Of a stretch of 64,000 bases of DNA, positions 47,401 to 58,300 are shown piece by piece. The DNA is from Antennarius striatus (taxonomy: Eukaryota > Chordata > Actinopteri > Lophiiformes > Antennariidae), in assembly GCF_040054535.1 (NCBI RefSeq), contig NC_090781.1:20245579-20309578 (forward strand). The letters are read 5' to 3'. Each line of letters begins with the position of its first letter. Position 1 is the stretch's first letter. The position numbers were made by a program, and so were the translations under genes. Under the pieces are notes generated by a model that saw only the letters and a program-made list of their open reading frames with translations, was not told where the DNA came from and did no database searches.

Positions 47401-49588
47401 TTTTTAACCAGCATTCAGAGTCGAAGTGAAGTATTAACCCACTTTAAGTCAGTTCACCAGCGTTTACTAAAGGTGGATGTTAATTTTAATGATGTAAAAC
47501 CAATACAATAAACTGAAACTGAAGTAACAAGGGTGAAAATCTCCAAAACTTCTAGCCCTACCTTCTTTTCTCGGGCTTTCTGACAATAGAAATAACAGGT
47601 ATAACAAGTATAACAGATCATATCTCTTTCTTTGGCTTCTATTATCGTGGCTGTTGTTGTTATTGTCGCCTTACATTGCTCTCTTTGGGATCAGTAGTGC
47701 TGGAGGTTGAGGATGCATACAGATAAAAACATTTGTTGTCTGCAGACATCAAACGTCATCAGACACGATGAAGAGGATAAAAAGTTAAATACGTGCTACT
47801 TCTGAGACCATTGCCGAGGATGCTGCTACCGCCGATTGCTTCTTGTTTTCTCGGTTCTATCTCACACTATCCACCACCGTCGCCTTTTTGTTGTTAACGA
47901 AACGCTTGTGTATGTTTCAGTGTTGACATTAAAGACATTTGGAAGTAAAGCATGCCGTTTGTAAGGACGTGCATTCAATAAAGGGTCAAGGCAGAGGTCT
48001 GCCCATCTAGAATCAGGTCCTGCTCAAAGGTTTCTCCCTGTTAAAAGACATTTTTTCCTCTCATTGCTACCGCAAACTGCTTGATCAAACAAAGGTATCA
48101 ATTTCAGTTAAGGCAAAAAATAACAAATTTCCACCTTTTTCTTTACTGTACTTTATTAAAAAATCAAAAGTAACCCGCAGAGACAGAACGATCTAATCGT
48201 TTCGCTGTGATATTTTAGAGGACTTCTAAGACTACATTAAAACTGGCTGTAATTTATCAGCTTTGAGATGTAGGATTATTTACTATGAATCAATCACAGA
48301 ACTGAGCTTCTTCATATGTTTGATATTTAATATTTACATCACTGTCTACACTTGCATACACTCCTGCCAGAGAGGAAATCCTTTGCTGACACTACAGAGG
48401 CCTGTCTGTACAAAGCACACAAAAACCTGTGGCTACAGCGGTGGAAAAAAGCAACGCTCCCAGTCGAGAGAGCAGCAAGCTTAGGCATGGCTTGCTTCAA
48501 ACGGCGGGGACAATATGTTGGACAGGGTGCAATGGGGAAAAACAATGGAAGCCATTCAGCTGCAGAAGGTCAAAAGTAGGGGTGTGACTGATTAAAGACA
48601 GGTCGGTGTTCTACAAAAGCTAATAGCGGCTTGGCTGTTCTTTGCATGAAAGAGAGGAAGTAATAAATAATGTTGGTTCCCCGCTAAACAGATACGTCGC
48701 TCAGCCGTTTTACTTTCTGTGGAATGAAATTACTGCAAGTGCACACAGCTCCACGAGTACCACAAGTTGTTTTGTGAAAATAAATCTGATGGTCTGTTGT
48801 TCCAACCTTTGATAGCTCCTGTCCTGCATCGCACTGCTTGCAGGGCTTACAGTTCCCAAACTGGTCCTTGTACTCCTGTTCTCGGCATTCCCGGGTCTCC
48901 TCCTCACCCCGCACAGGAATCTGAAACGGGACGGTCATTTGGTGAATGTTAGAGATTCCTGCATTTCATCACCACATGGAAAGCAGATATCTATAATAGT
49001 TTATGGGGATTGACTCCCCCTCCTCCGACTTGGACTCTTCTTCATGAGATGAAACTTTAATGAGTCTTGTGGGAAAACCGCGAGTCAAAAATAACAATCG
49101 GAGGTTCATCAAGACCAGATAGCCGATGTGTTCATGACAGGACTTTGTGTAACGGTTAAAATGACCGTCATGAGTTGCAGTTCAAGTTCATGTGTGTTTG
49201 TGAGCTCTGCAGTCAGCTCCCCTCACAAGTTGTGTGGGGTTTTATTTTGAAACACCAATTAAAAGCTTTGGAAAAAAAACTCATAAATGGACCTCAGGCT
49301 AAGGTTTTATGTCCAACATGTACTTTCTACATCAACAAAACAAACGTTCACACTCAAATAAAACAGGGTAGGATTAAGCACGAGAGAAAGAAACGCTCTT
49401 CTCTCTAACTTTATAAATGTTTAAACCATTTCAACTAACAAGTTAATACAAACGGTTTATAAGGCAAACAGAACAAGCTCTCATTCTGGCTGTATTAAAA
49501 ATGGAATATCTGAAGCACTTACCAGAGATGAATGTAAAACCTGCCCTACTAACAGAAGTGAGATGGTGTTCTGAAGCATCCAGACCAT
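35455..49588 (-). CDS. tnfrsf19: TNF receptor superfamily member 19 / TROY (complete)
   Basis: Single-pass type I receptor of the TNFR family. It acts at the cell surface, with known roles in neural and ectodermal development. Nine coding exons (5' to 3' on minus): 49588-49523, 48920-48807, 43719-43541, 43430-43345, 38458-38294, 37606-37478, 37382-37280, 36373-36099, 35459-35455. They give 373 residues (human isoforms are 417/423). Seen: signal peptide MVWMLQNTISLLLVG; Cys-rich repeats from ECREQEYKDQFGNC through ECGFGYGENARC; the very conserved KTKLSGFQDMECIPCGDPPP; a transmembrane helix near residues 168-193. The cytoplasmic start includes LRSADCPFSGAELSCLDP, which parallels human. The cytoplasmic tail is more divergent and shorter. 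Confidence 0.93.
36099..36373 (-). other. tnfrsf19: tnfrsf19 cytoplasmic exon 8
   Basis: Encodes about 91 residues of Ser/Thr/Glu-rich tail: EDDSSVQLGGCPESVC, an acidic EEEEDGGEG run and RERSPERSR. It shows little similarity to mammalian TROY apart from the end. Phase matches both neighbours. Confidence 0.75.
36640..36995 (+). mobile_element. degenerate L2-like LINE 3' fragment
   Basis: Plus-strand sequence resembles the C-terminal ORF and tail of fish L2-type LINEs. A CCTCCAGTATGTTTCAGGATTGATTT segment matches the usual H-W-L-P-V/I-x-x-R-I-x-F-K coding stretch, and the end has TATATAAATAAAGTTTG. It is heavily decayed and lies in a tnfrsf19 intron. Assigned from memory of such repeats. Confidence 0.5.
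38294..38458 (-). other. tnfrsf19: tnfrsf19 transmembrane exon
   Basis: Encodes VTSPRDMALAAVICSAL and the rest of a roughly 25-residue hydrophobic helix, then YCKRQLLEKKPS. The stop-transfer KR and the SPRD-x-ALAAVICSALATVLLALL pattern are close to human TNFRSF19, making this one of the strongest identity marks. Confidence 0.92.
38459..43344 (-). other. tnfrsf19 intron 4
   Basis: A 4.9-kb intron. It is AT-rich around 39,600-40,300 and has no gene-like ORF on either strand. The stretch 42480-43010 has mixed composition with few simple repeats and could hold a conserved non-coding element, but this cannot be judged from one genome. Confidence 0.6.
43345..43719 (-). other. tnfrsf19: tnfrsf19 cysteine-rich domain exons
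   Basis: Exons 43719-43541 and 43430-43345 encode most of the extracellular Cys-rich region: CGFGYGENARCVPCRTSRF, LQKCKPCLDCGLINRFQKGN, CGDCLPGYYRKTKL and MECIPCGDPPPPYEPHC. Cysteine spacing matches human TROY. The junctions are phase 2 and phase 1 and rebuild G and C codons exactly. Confidence 0.92.
43720..48806 (-). other. tnfrsf19 intron 2
   Basis: A 5.1-kb intron. It contains a GC-rich stretch (45,000-45,900) with a 211-codon chance frame on the minus strand, a GGGGGT-rich tract (46511-46542), and at about 47,995-48,100 a segment like the dispersed fish repeat with CTGTTAAAAG and TTTTTCCT. No coding exon is evident. Confidence 0.6.
46511..46542. repeat. GGGGGT-rich tract
   Basis: GGGGTGGTGGGGGTGGGGG-type repeat, purine-rich on the plus strand, in tnfrsf19 intron 2. 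It could form a G-quadruplex. Confidence 0.85.
48807..48920 (-). other. tnfrsf19: tnfrsf19 first cysteine-rich exon
   Basis: Thirty-eight codons, phase 0 at both ends, encode REQEYKDQFGNCKPCKQCDA and GQELSK. This parallels human CRQQEFRDRSGNCVPCNQC. Confidence 0.9.
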
Positions 49589-49598
49589 TTTGATCAGC
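49523..49598 (-). other. tnfrsf19: tnfrsf19 start exon with signal peptide
   Basis: Acceptor CTGCAG at 49604-49599, ATG at 49588-49586, 22 codons, donor GTAAGT. The residues MVWMLQNTISLLLVGQVLHS form a hydrophobic signal sequence. A second in-frame Met lies three codons on. The first was chosen because it is the first ATG in the exon. Confidence 0.8.
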
Positions 49599-50194
49599 CT
49601 GCAGCCTTAAACAGAAAAGTAGGGCAAAAATATAAGATTGTGTTTAATTCTGTTATTTCCTCTATAATGCACAATTTACCATAAAGAAAAAACTTTTGAT
49701 TTGGCCTGAAGTGAAAGACATACTGTAAAGATGGAAGATTTATCATAACGAACATACAAAAACATGTCGTATTCTGTCAAATCTGAATTAACAATCCTGA
49801 AGCTGCAGGAAATAAATGGTTCATTTTAAATCTCTAAAATAAACACAATTAAAGTATAGTTTGGGAACGATTATAAAGAACCAGGTGCGGATTGAAGCCG
49901 AGGGAATGTCTTTCATACCTTTGCATGAAGGTAGAAGATAAAACCATCCCATAAACACGTCTCAGATGTAATCACCCGTAACCGACGCACCTCTCTATAA
50001 TGACTCAGATCCGCACCGGGATCCGCGTAAAACGAGACCAGCGCGTGACGACCCGGTCATTTTATGACGTTACTTGTAATTGACATTTAAAGACTAGAGG
50101 TTTGGTTTTATACTCCGTCATTAACCAAAGGTTCGTTCCGTGAACGCGAGTTGTGCAAATGTAATAATGATAATAAAAAAAAAGTCCCTCTCAC

Positions 50195-50350
50195 CTCCTT
50201 GAAGGAGTCTTTGCTGTGAAATGTTGTCCGTTAAAAGTCGACGGCAGACCGGGGTGAGGTGTGGCGGAGTGATCCCGGCACCGGTCCGTTCACCATGTCA
50301 GCACCGGAGCCCAGCTGAACACAGAGCGGCCGCGGAGTGGAGCGGGACGC
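50195..50350 (-). other. tnfrsf19: tnfrsf19 non-coding first exon (inferred)
   Basis: On the minus strand a donor AAGGAG|GTGAGAGG ends at 50195, within a CpG-rich stretch, and would splice to the acceptor at 49598. The 5' end is not defined. The exon is inferred from the donor, the base composition and the need for a 5' UTR. Confidence 0.5.
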
Positions 50351-50550
50351 GCTCACATCAAAGGGGGAGAGAGAGGGAGGGAGGGAGGGAGGGAGGGAGG
50401 GAGAGGTGGGGGTGGTTTATGGATCTGAAGCGCGTACATCTGATCTGTGATCAGTCCACACGACATCAAAGCCCCGTCCAAACGCAGAGCGACCACACAG
50501 GCCGGCGGACGCCGCAGGTCGACACCAAGGGCCAGGGCCACACTTATATT
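50196..50550 (-). promoter_or_regulatory. CpG-rich promoter region of tnfrsf19
   Basis: Clearly richer in CpG than the surroundings, with GC boxes and many CG pairs (CGGCCGCGG, GGACGCGC), at the 5' end of tnfrsf19. It includes an (AGGG)n tract at 50366-50408. Confidence 0.6.
50366..50408. repeat. (GAGG)n purine microsatellite
   Basis: About ten GAGG/GGGA units just upstream of the tnfrsf19 first exon. Confidence 0.92.
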
Positions 50551-51361
50551 TTAATGTCTTAAAACATGAGTGGAAAAAAAATATGAGGGAAATATGCTGC
50601 AAGAATAAAGTTGTAATGTGTACAAGAAATTTTTTAAAAGAAGAATCTGGTTTTATTAGAAAAAACTCGAAAATGAAGTTGTAATTTTATGAACAGAAAC
50701 TGCCACACGAACAAAGTTGCATTTATTACGATTAAAAGTCACAATATTTATAAATTCTCATTCTTCTTTCCTTAATGTATTTTTTTTTACAAATATTCTC
50801 ATATTTTTTTCTTTTCTCGTAATGAGTTGCTTTAGTCTCATACTACTATGACTTCATTCTGCGATTCTCCAAATTTTCATCTTCAAATTAGTTTTTTTTT
50901 CTCGTTTCCAAGCTTTCTGCTAATTGCTATTAACTGCTTTTTGAATCAGCTGGTCAGCCGATACATTATTTTTATGTCACACAGACATAAATATTCAAGT
51001 AAATTAATTATATTTTTGTGCTAATATGTTTTGTTTTTAGTGTAAAACTTCTATTTTATTTTATTTTTTCAGTACTGCATTATTCTTCCTTTGACTGTTG
51101 AAGCTCGGAGTGTCTTTCACTATAAATCTAAACTGGATTGTGATCTGAACTATATTTAGAGGCTGTTTACATGAAGTTAATTGGGAGAGTTTTCATCTCC
51201 ATGTGCCATCATGACCTCATGGTGCTGCTCTTGTATTGGCTGAACTTCAGCTGACTTGATCTGCTTGTGGGCATCATCAGTGTGGTAATGAGTTTGAATT
51301 TTGGATGTAATGTAACCCACTTTTAGGGGAAAGGTATTACAGTATGGTGAAAAATCCAACA

Positions 51362-51666
51362 TCCCTATTGGTCACTGCCGAGGCGCCCTTGAGCAAGGCG
51401 TCGTCCCCCCCACAAGCTGCTCGTTTGGGGCGCGACCCCCTGTGCGCAACCCGTCACTCTGCCTCCCCCCACTGTTTGTGATGTGTTACTAATAGCATGC
51501 CTACAGGCCCCCAGTGTGTTGTGTTCAGGGGCCTGTATTCAAAAACTGTGTGTATGCATGACTAACAAAAAGACTGTAACCACATGCAAAAAGAGTGAAG
51601 AGAGTGTAAAGATAATTTCCCCTCGTGTGGACAATAAAGTAGATTTAATCTTTAATCTTAATCTAA
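51362..51666 (+). mobile_element. dispersed teleost repeat (SINE/LINE-tail-like)
   Basis: GCCGAGGCGCCCTTGAGCAA followed by C-rich sequence resembles a repeat seen widely in fish. The right end, TTTCCCCTCGTGTGGACAAT and AAAGTAGATTTAATC copies, is typical of a non-LTR tail. I cannot assign the family without a library. Confidence 0.45.
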
Positions 51667-51800
51667 TTGATTTGGTCTAAAGCTTAACATTTCCTTTTGC
51701 CCAGAGGTTTCTTATATATATATAATTTGTCAAGTTTGATTCTGCAAAGGCACGATCATATCCACCTCTAGCTAAAAAAAAAATTGTGTGCGCGCTCTCT

Positions 51801-51801
51801 T

Positions 51802-51852
<51 letters not shown>

Positions 51853-51854
51853 TG

Positions 51855-51940
<86 letters not shown>
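51801..51940. repeat. compound (TG)n-(CGTG)n microsatellite
   Basis: A 140-base array: TG units, then CGTG units at about 51834-51857, then TG units again. The frames through it (Cys-Val or Thr-His) are artefacts. Confidence 0.95.
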
Positions 51941-51942
<2 letters not shown>

Positions 51943-52565
51943 CCAAGGCAAAGACACACAGGACAAGAGTTCAGCACTGCAGTAAATGTGGCCAATTACT
52001 GTACATGTCTGGACATGTTGCATATGAATTCCAGGAAATCACTGTTTACTTTTAAAACGCAATTAGCTTTTAATACTTGCCTATTGAGGAATCCTAATAA
52101 CTAATGTTATTACAGGATCTAACACTAACACATCTGTTATTATCCTTACATACAGCTGGTCTATGTTGTGACACTTTCATGATGTGCGTGGGTATTGTTC
52201 CTGTTCATGGAACAGTATTTTAACTTTGTATCATTCACAATAAAAATAATCTCTCTGATTATTTTTATTTCCTCTTTGCTGAGGTCACAAATGGATTGCA
52301 CACCATTACAACGCTAATACTGAACATGTCATGACAGCGTCCATAAAGAGATGTAAGGTTTGCTTTTGGCTCCATCTATTGACAAATTCCTATAATTGTT
52401 CATTTTCTGATCTCTGTTCCTGCAGAAAGTTCAGCCCTGGTCTGCTTGTTTTTTTTTACTCATTTGTGTACTGATACCAAGAGGGGAAATGTTGTTCTGC
52501 TTTCGACCCATCCCTGAGGATGGGTGGTCAACAAGCAAGCTGTTTTACACGGAGATCTACCGTAA

Positions 52566-52660
52566 TATTGTATTGTATTGTATTGTATTGTATTGTATTG
52601 TATTGTATTGTATTGTATTGTATTGTATTGTATTGTATTGTATTGTATTCTATTCTATTC
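52566..52660. repeat. (TATTG)n pentanucleotide microsatellite
   Basis: About seventeen TATTG units, turning into TATTC units at the right end. Confidence 0.95.
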
Positions 52661-52701
52661 ACCCATCCTACACTGGCTTGTGGTAGCGGACTTCTGAACT
52701 C

Positions 52702-52760
52702 TTAAAGAGACAGTAACTGGATAACGTTCATCCCAGATTTATCCGTCACTGTCTCTTTAA
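52702..52760. repeat. long hairpin, about 22-bp stem (MITE-like)
   Basis: Left arm 52702-52724 begins TTAAAGAGACAGT and ends GGATAA. The right arm 52739-52760 begins TTATCC and ends ACTGTCTCTTTAA. The arms are near-perfect reverse complements (one mismatch, one bulge) around a 14-base loop. Confidence 0.85.
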
Positions 52761-54174
52761 TAGACCTGAGTACATCCCTGCAGCATCCAGCTGGAGCTGT
52801 TCGTGACTTACATTTGTCATTTTAAGGCCTTTCCACCCAAACATCCACGTCCGAAGCGTCCAAACTGCCCTCCTTTCTATCTGTGCCATCATATTAAGGG
52901 AAACGGAGTTCATGTCCAGCTGCAGTGCAGAGGACGGGACGGAGATGCTGCACTGAGGCTGCAGTTTTCCTGACTTCAGTATCCCACTCGTCAATGCGGC
53001 ATGAAGATGTAACTTGTGTTCTGGTAAGTTGGGAATGTATTTGTTTCCGATTTTACTGCCTTCTGAGTCATGAAGATCTAATGGGGTCGTAAATTATTTT
53101 ATGCAAACGACCATGTTCTTCAGACTGAGTTTGAGTGTAATTTAAGGCGCTGGGAGTCTTTGACTTTGAAGCAATGATGATATCATTTTACGACGTAATA
53201 CAGCCGGTTTCGATCAAGAAAAAAAACCAACATGCCACGCCGAATAAATCAGTTTACACAGTATTAGCATCTCATATTAATGACCAAGTTAAACGGAATT
53301 AATTTTACACTGTAATATAAATCATACTTAAAGAGAACAATTATAACTAATGAGCTTTATGAAGATGAAGCCTCCAATTAAGGCCTAGGAGTTGATGTGC
53401 GCACTTTAGCTGCTGCTGATTGAATTCTGACTTCAAATCCCAGAATTCAGTGGCATAACGTCGTTCAAGCTAATCAATGTAATGTAGCTGCCAGAAGTCA
53501 CTAGTGAGAGCAGCTTATATTTTATATCACTGCGATCACACTTAACAGCTTGGAGTCAGCACAAAGCTAATTACCATGAAAGAAATTTTGGCATCACGAC
53601 AAGCAGTCTGATCAATGAATAGATGACAAATTTAAAAAATTAACATAAAAAACTCAAAATAAAAGCGCCGTGTGAACAATTTACAAAAGTAATCCTTTTA
53701 CGGAATTAATATGCAATATCTTTATCCTGAGAATGAGAAATTGATATTCAGTTTAAACAAACCTTATAAATACTTAAATTTCACTTTTATTCTACAAAGT
53801 CAAATTTGTCTGCCTGTTATATCATTTTCACCAATTAAATTTGAAATCCGAATTTGCATCATACACTCACCCTTTTATGTGGCTTAATCACTTTGTAATC
53901 CTTGCAAATAAAAAATTAAAGAAAAGAAAAAATTATCGTAATATGCCAGAGCAGAATGGAGGTCAACCTGAATAAGTTAGACATAAGGCCATAAGGAATG
54001 GATGTGGATCAAGCAGCTGGAAAATCGACTCTATTTAATTCTAGTATTACTATACATGTATAAATATGAATGCTTTCTACATGTTAAATATCAACCACAG
54101 GCCAGTGTGCGTTACACTCTGACCTCAAGCTGACATAAAATCGATTAACACAGCTGTATACGATCAAGGGATTT

Positions 54175-54210
54175 TATTTATATATATATAAATATATATA
54201 TATAAATTAT

Positions 54211-54277
<67 letters not shown>
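54175..54277. repeat. (TA)n microsatellite
   Basis: About 100 bases of TA units with a few AAATTA interruptions, upstream of sacs. Confidence 0.95.
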
Positions 54278-54280
<3 letters not shown>

Positions 54281-54559
54281 ACTAAAACAAAGTAAACATA
54301 ACGAAAACAGAGGATGAATAACATGAGAACCGTTCAGTTAGTTATTTCTCTAACCCTGGGCTAAATGGAGAATATACCCGAGAGTGAAAGCTCTTGGATT
54401 CTAAGTAGTCTCTGTAGAGCATACGACTCAACTGAGAAACAAACACCACATAGTCGATAACACTAACTAAACACAACTAAAACCTAGTTAGCAAACTTGA
54501 CAACGATGCGCTTTTTAATACTCAAAAGAATCAACGCGAATTAGAAGAGCGAAAGTACG

Positions 54560-54971
54560 ATAACACGCATGCGCAAATGAAACATTGCGCCTCACCGGTC
54601 TGTTTCCGTGTTGTAGACTTAGCAGAGACATATTAAATTAAAATAAGACATGTAGATGAAAATATATATAGTTTGTTTTTAATGGCACTCCGCAGATGTC
54701 CCTCGATCTAAAATTAAAAGGTAATCGAGGCCGCCAAGTGGAGTTGACGAAATTTAAGACGATGCGGAAGTGAATGGGAGGGAATCATCTCGCTCCGTCT
54801 GCGGAGGTTTGCACCCGCGCGGTGTAATTTTTTATTATTAGAACATCGCCTTTGAAGGAGTCGGTGTTTGTTGGTGGAGGGAAATAAGTATTGTTGTTGT
54901 TATTATTTCCAGGAATACATCCTGCAGAGAAATGTATCGGGGGACCGTTAGTGGTGTGCGCTGGAAATCAA
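54560..54971 (+). promoter_or_regulatory. sacs: sacs promoter and non-coding exon 1 (inferred)
   Basis: CGCATGCGCA (54566-54575) fits the NRF-1 palindrome and GCGGAAGTG (54764-54772) is an ETS/GABP site. Together these suit a TATA-less housekeeping promoter. Downstream, a donor TCAA|GTGAGT ends an inferred 5' UTR exon at 54971. The transcription start is not known. Confidence 0.5.
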
Positions 54972-55209
54972 GTGAGTTGTTTGTATAGCGAGATAACCAT
55001 CCCAAAGAGGCTGAACAAATCACCCGGCACCGGCGAGACACGATTGAAAGAAAACCTCTTAGCGACAGTCACAATAACATATCCATTTATTGTGTGTCAT
55101 GGAATCACCAAGCATGGTTTGATAAATGTTTATCACCCAGTTACGCAGAACAGCCTGGTGTGTTGTTGTTTTTTTAAAACCATGTAACGGTTTTCTCGTC
55201 TTGCGACAG

Positions 55210-55318
55210 CTGTTCTCCGGGTGGAGTATCCCTGCGCTCAGTGCGGAAGATAGTCCGATGAATGTGGATGTGCTGGGACACAAAGCAACAACGAGATGAC
55301 CAGCTGTCCGGACCCGTG
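55210..55318 (+). other. sacs: sacs exon 2 with start codon
   Basis: Acceptor GCGACAG, donor GTAAGA. The ATG at 55296-55298 begins MTSCPDP and the exon leaves two bases (TG). The next exon starts with G, making TGG (Trp), so the protein reads [14 protein letters not shown]. Human sacsin begins METKENRWVPVTV, which supports both the phase and the conserved Trp. Confidence 0.8.
55258..55299 (+). other. sacs uORF overlapping the start codon (ATGA)
   Basis: ATG at 55258 opens 13 codons and ends in TGA at 55297-55299, which shares two bases with the sacs ATG at 55296-55298. Both are in the same exon, so any transcript using this start carries the uORF. Confidence 0.75.
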
Positions 55319-58300
55319 GTAAGATCAATGCCCAATACAGTATTGATCTTAATATTGATAGATCCCTCCTGGGACCCACCGCAGCTTCAGCTTGCTCATT
55401 GGCTGAGGAGCAAACACATCACAGGAATAACACCTGGCAGTGCGTGTGTTTCTCAATACTGTATTAACAATGTATTAACCAATCACCCTTTAGAATGGGC
55501 TGCAGGGCTTTTCCACGTTCCCCTCCTGGCCGCCACACCCACTGTAGCTCCAGCGAATCACAGAACTGATTCAAGCCTGAGCAGGGGCCCTGAGCAGAAA
55601 TTGAATCGGGGGTGGGCAAAATGACAGGTATGATGCAAAACAAAGCATCTCTCTTCAGGATGATATCAATCAATCTTGCACACTGATCCCAAAATGTCGA
55701 ACCTCAAACATGTCTAAATGACCCTAATGGACCAGAAGCAGATGGACCTGCTGAGGTGTCCATTCTCATGTTTCTTCCTTACCTAAACTGTGATCAATAA
55801 TGGCTGTAAGCAAGACTGGATGGACGCCTTGTGATTCACTCTTATAATGATCTTTGCAAGGAGTCAGCAGACATTGTACTTCCAAATCAAAGCCTAAATG
55901 TTGTTTTACATGAAATCAAATCCATGTGCACGATCAATATCCCTGGATTCCAACCTTCACCCAGAGCTACACCAAAAGTGATGAAAAAACAATCTTATTT
56001 TGAGAACTGGGAAATCCAGACTTATAAGGAATTTTTCCATGATGACCGTTTTACAATAACCCTACTCCCGCACAGTTAAAGTGTTAACTTTAACCTCAAA
56101 CTAAATTTGCACATGTAATTTTTAGGTTGCCATGGGTGACAGTTCGTCACGAGTACATTGGCTTAAGGTCGTATCAGATCTCTCACTTCATGACCGTCCA
56201 AGATGTCAAACAGCTGCTGTACGAGGAGACTAGCCTGCCTGTCAAAGAGCAACGACTGACCCACAATGGGAAAGAGGTATGTTTTCCAGTTTGCTGCAGA
56301 GCTGCAAAATACGCAATTTTATGTTTCCCCAGGTGTCAGGATGTCACATCTATATTGTTAAAACAAAGCACACAACCAGTCATAAGTTTTAGAACATCCC
56401 AATTTTTCCAGAATTTCATTGGAAATGATCCAGTTTAACGTCTCATTGTACTCTGAAATTAAAGCATCAAACAAACAATTTCACTTAAAAAAGAAACAAT
56501 GGAATCAATTTTAAAATTTCAACTCATCAAATTTGCCACCTTTGGCAGAGATAACAAATGAACACACTTGTGAAATTCTTTGTACAATGTACATCAAATA
56601 TTCTTCAGAACGTTCTTCCCAACTCTGTTTGCAGAAGTTCCCATAAATGTGTAGCACTTGTAGTGGAAGTTGTTTTGCTTTCCTTCTTCTGTCCAGTTCT
56701 TCTGTCCGCAAATCAGCTCGATGGGGTTTAAATCTGGAGACAGAGTTGGACACCCCATGTTCTCAAGAATACCCACTTGTTTTTTCTTAAGGTAGTTCTG
56801 GTATAGCTTGGACTAATGTTTTGGGTTATTATCTTGCTGTAGGATGAACCCCTGACCAACTAGGCACATCCAAGGATAAACTGAAGATGTAAAATTTAGA
56901 TTCATCAGCCCATAAAAACTTTGTTCAGTTTTCAGCAGTCTACTAGCGGTGGTTCATGGCCCAGGCAAGCCTCTTTTTCTTTTTCTGTAGTCTCAGGAAT
57001 GACCTTCTTCCTGCAACTCGACCCATCAAACCTGCAAGTCTTCTCTTCACAGTTGAAACTGAGACTTGCTCACCACGATCACTATTGAGCTGTGCTTGAA
57101 GCTGTTGTCCTGTGAGCAACCTGTCATGCAAGCTGTTGACTCTCAGAAACTTCTGATTTTGTTGTGGCTGTGGGTCTGCCAGACCTCTTCCTGTCAGCAT
57201 TCACCCACTTTCTGAGTTCCTTTTGATGGTGAAGGACACTGTGCTTACTGACACCTTGACTTACTTGGCTATTTATCTTTAGGAAAGACCCTCATTATTA
57301 AGTGTTATGATAGTCTGTCTCTCTTCTATCATTAATTGCCATTTCTTTGCCATTTTTATGGTAACACACTACAGTATTTTCCACACTATGAGGCGCACAT
57401 AGAAGCCTATAATTTTCTCATAAACACACAGTGCGCCTTATAATCCGGTGCACCTTAAATATTAAATAAATTCTAAAATACACAACTCATTAAAGGTGCG
57501 CCTTATAATCCAGTGCACCTTATAGTGCAGAAAATACTGTACTTTCTGCAGTACAATACTGTTTAAGTAATGCTCAAAAAGGTATGATACCAAAGTGTGT
57601 TGTACAATTTCAAGTTGTTCAATGGACTTGATCTTCAATACAAAACTGGAAATGTGGCTGTTCTTAAACTTTTGACCAGTAGTGTATATTAATTATCTGG
57701 CCAATAGCAGATGAAAGATCTTTATATATTCATTTATTGCCTGTGTGTGACACTCATTTTTAAGACTGATTTGTTCATTCATCCCTCTAACCTTTCAATG
57801 GTTCAGGTTTTAATGACAGTGACATTGGAGGAGCTATGCACTCTCATGAGTGCAGCCTAGTTTCATCATAAATAGACTTTCCGAAATTATTTTCAGTCAC
57901 AAAAATGTTGCCGTGCACAACAGTGGAAGTAGTATCATTCCACTTCGATCTGTCTCTTTAACTGTCTATTTAAAACCCAGGTTTATCTATCAGTTTCTAT
58001 GTGGTTATTGGTGATAGCTGTGTAGGTTTAAACATGACTGGAGTTTACCCCAGTCTCTTGCTCAGCTGATGGAAAGCACCAGGTGATGGTCAGCTCTTGG
58101 CAGTGCTTCATGAGCTCATACATAGAAATCAGCTGCAGCCAACACCCACAAACTGATAGCAGATGCATGCACAAGGTCAAGCCTACAATTCAGACAACAG
58201 ATTTAAATAACAGGAGCAAAAATACCTGCTTGAATTGAACAATATTCCAGTAGTAAATCTACATTTCAGTCTGATGGAGGAGGCACCGTACTGAACCAAG

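Larger units (their letters stand above)
50551..54745. other. tnfrsf19-sacs intergenic region
   Basis: About 4.2 kb between two divergent gene starts. It is AT-rich and contains a dispersed-repeat tail (51362-51666), three microsatellites and a long hairpin (52702-52760). Short minus-strand frames near 52,750-53,000 resemble no family I know. Confidence 0.7.

Noticed and set aside
51677..52104. Cys-Val and Thr-His open frames
   Set aside because: They are translations of a TG microsatellite.
56190..56192. Internal Met as the sacsin start
   Set aside because: It would delete the first strand of the ubiquitin-like domain, and an upstream exon with matching phase and a conserved Trp exists.
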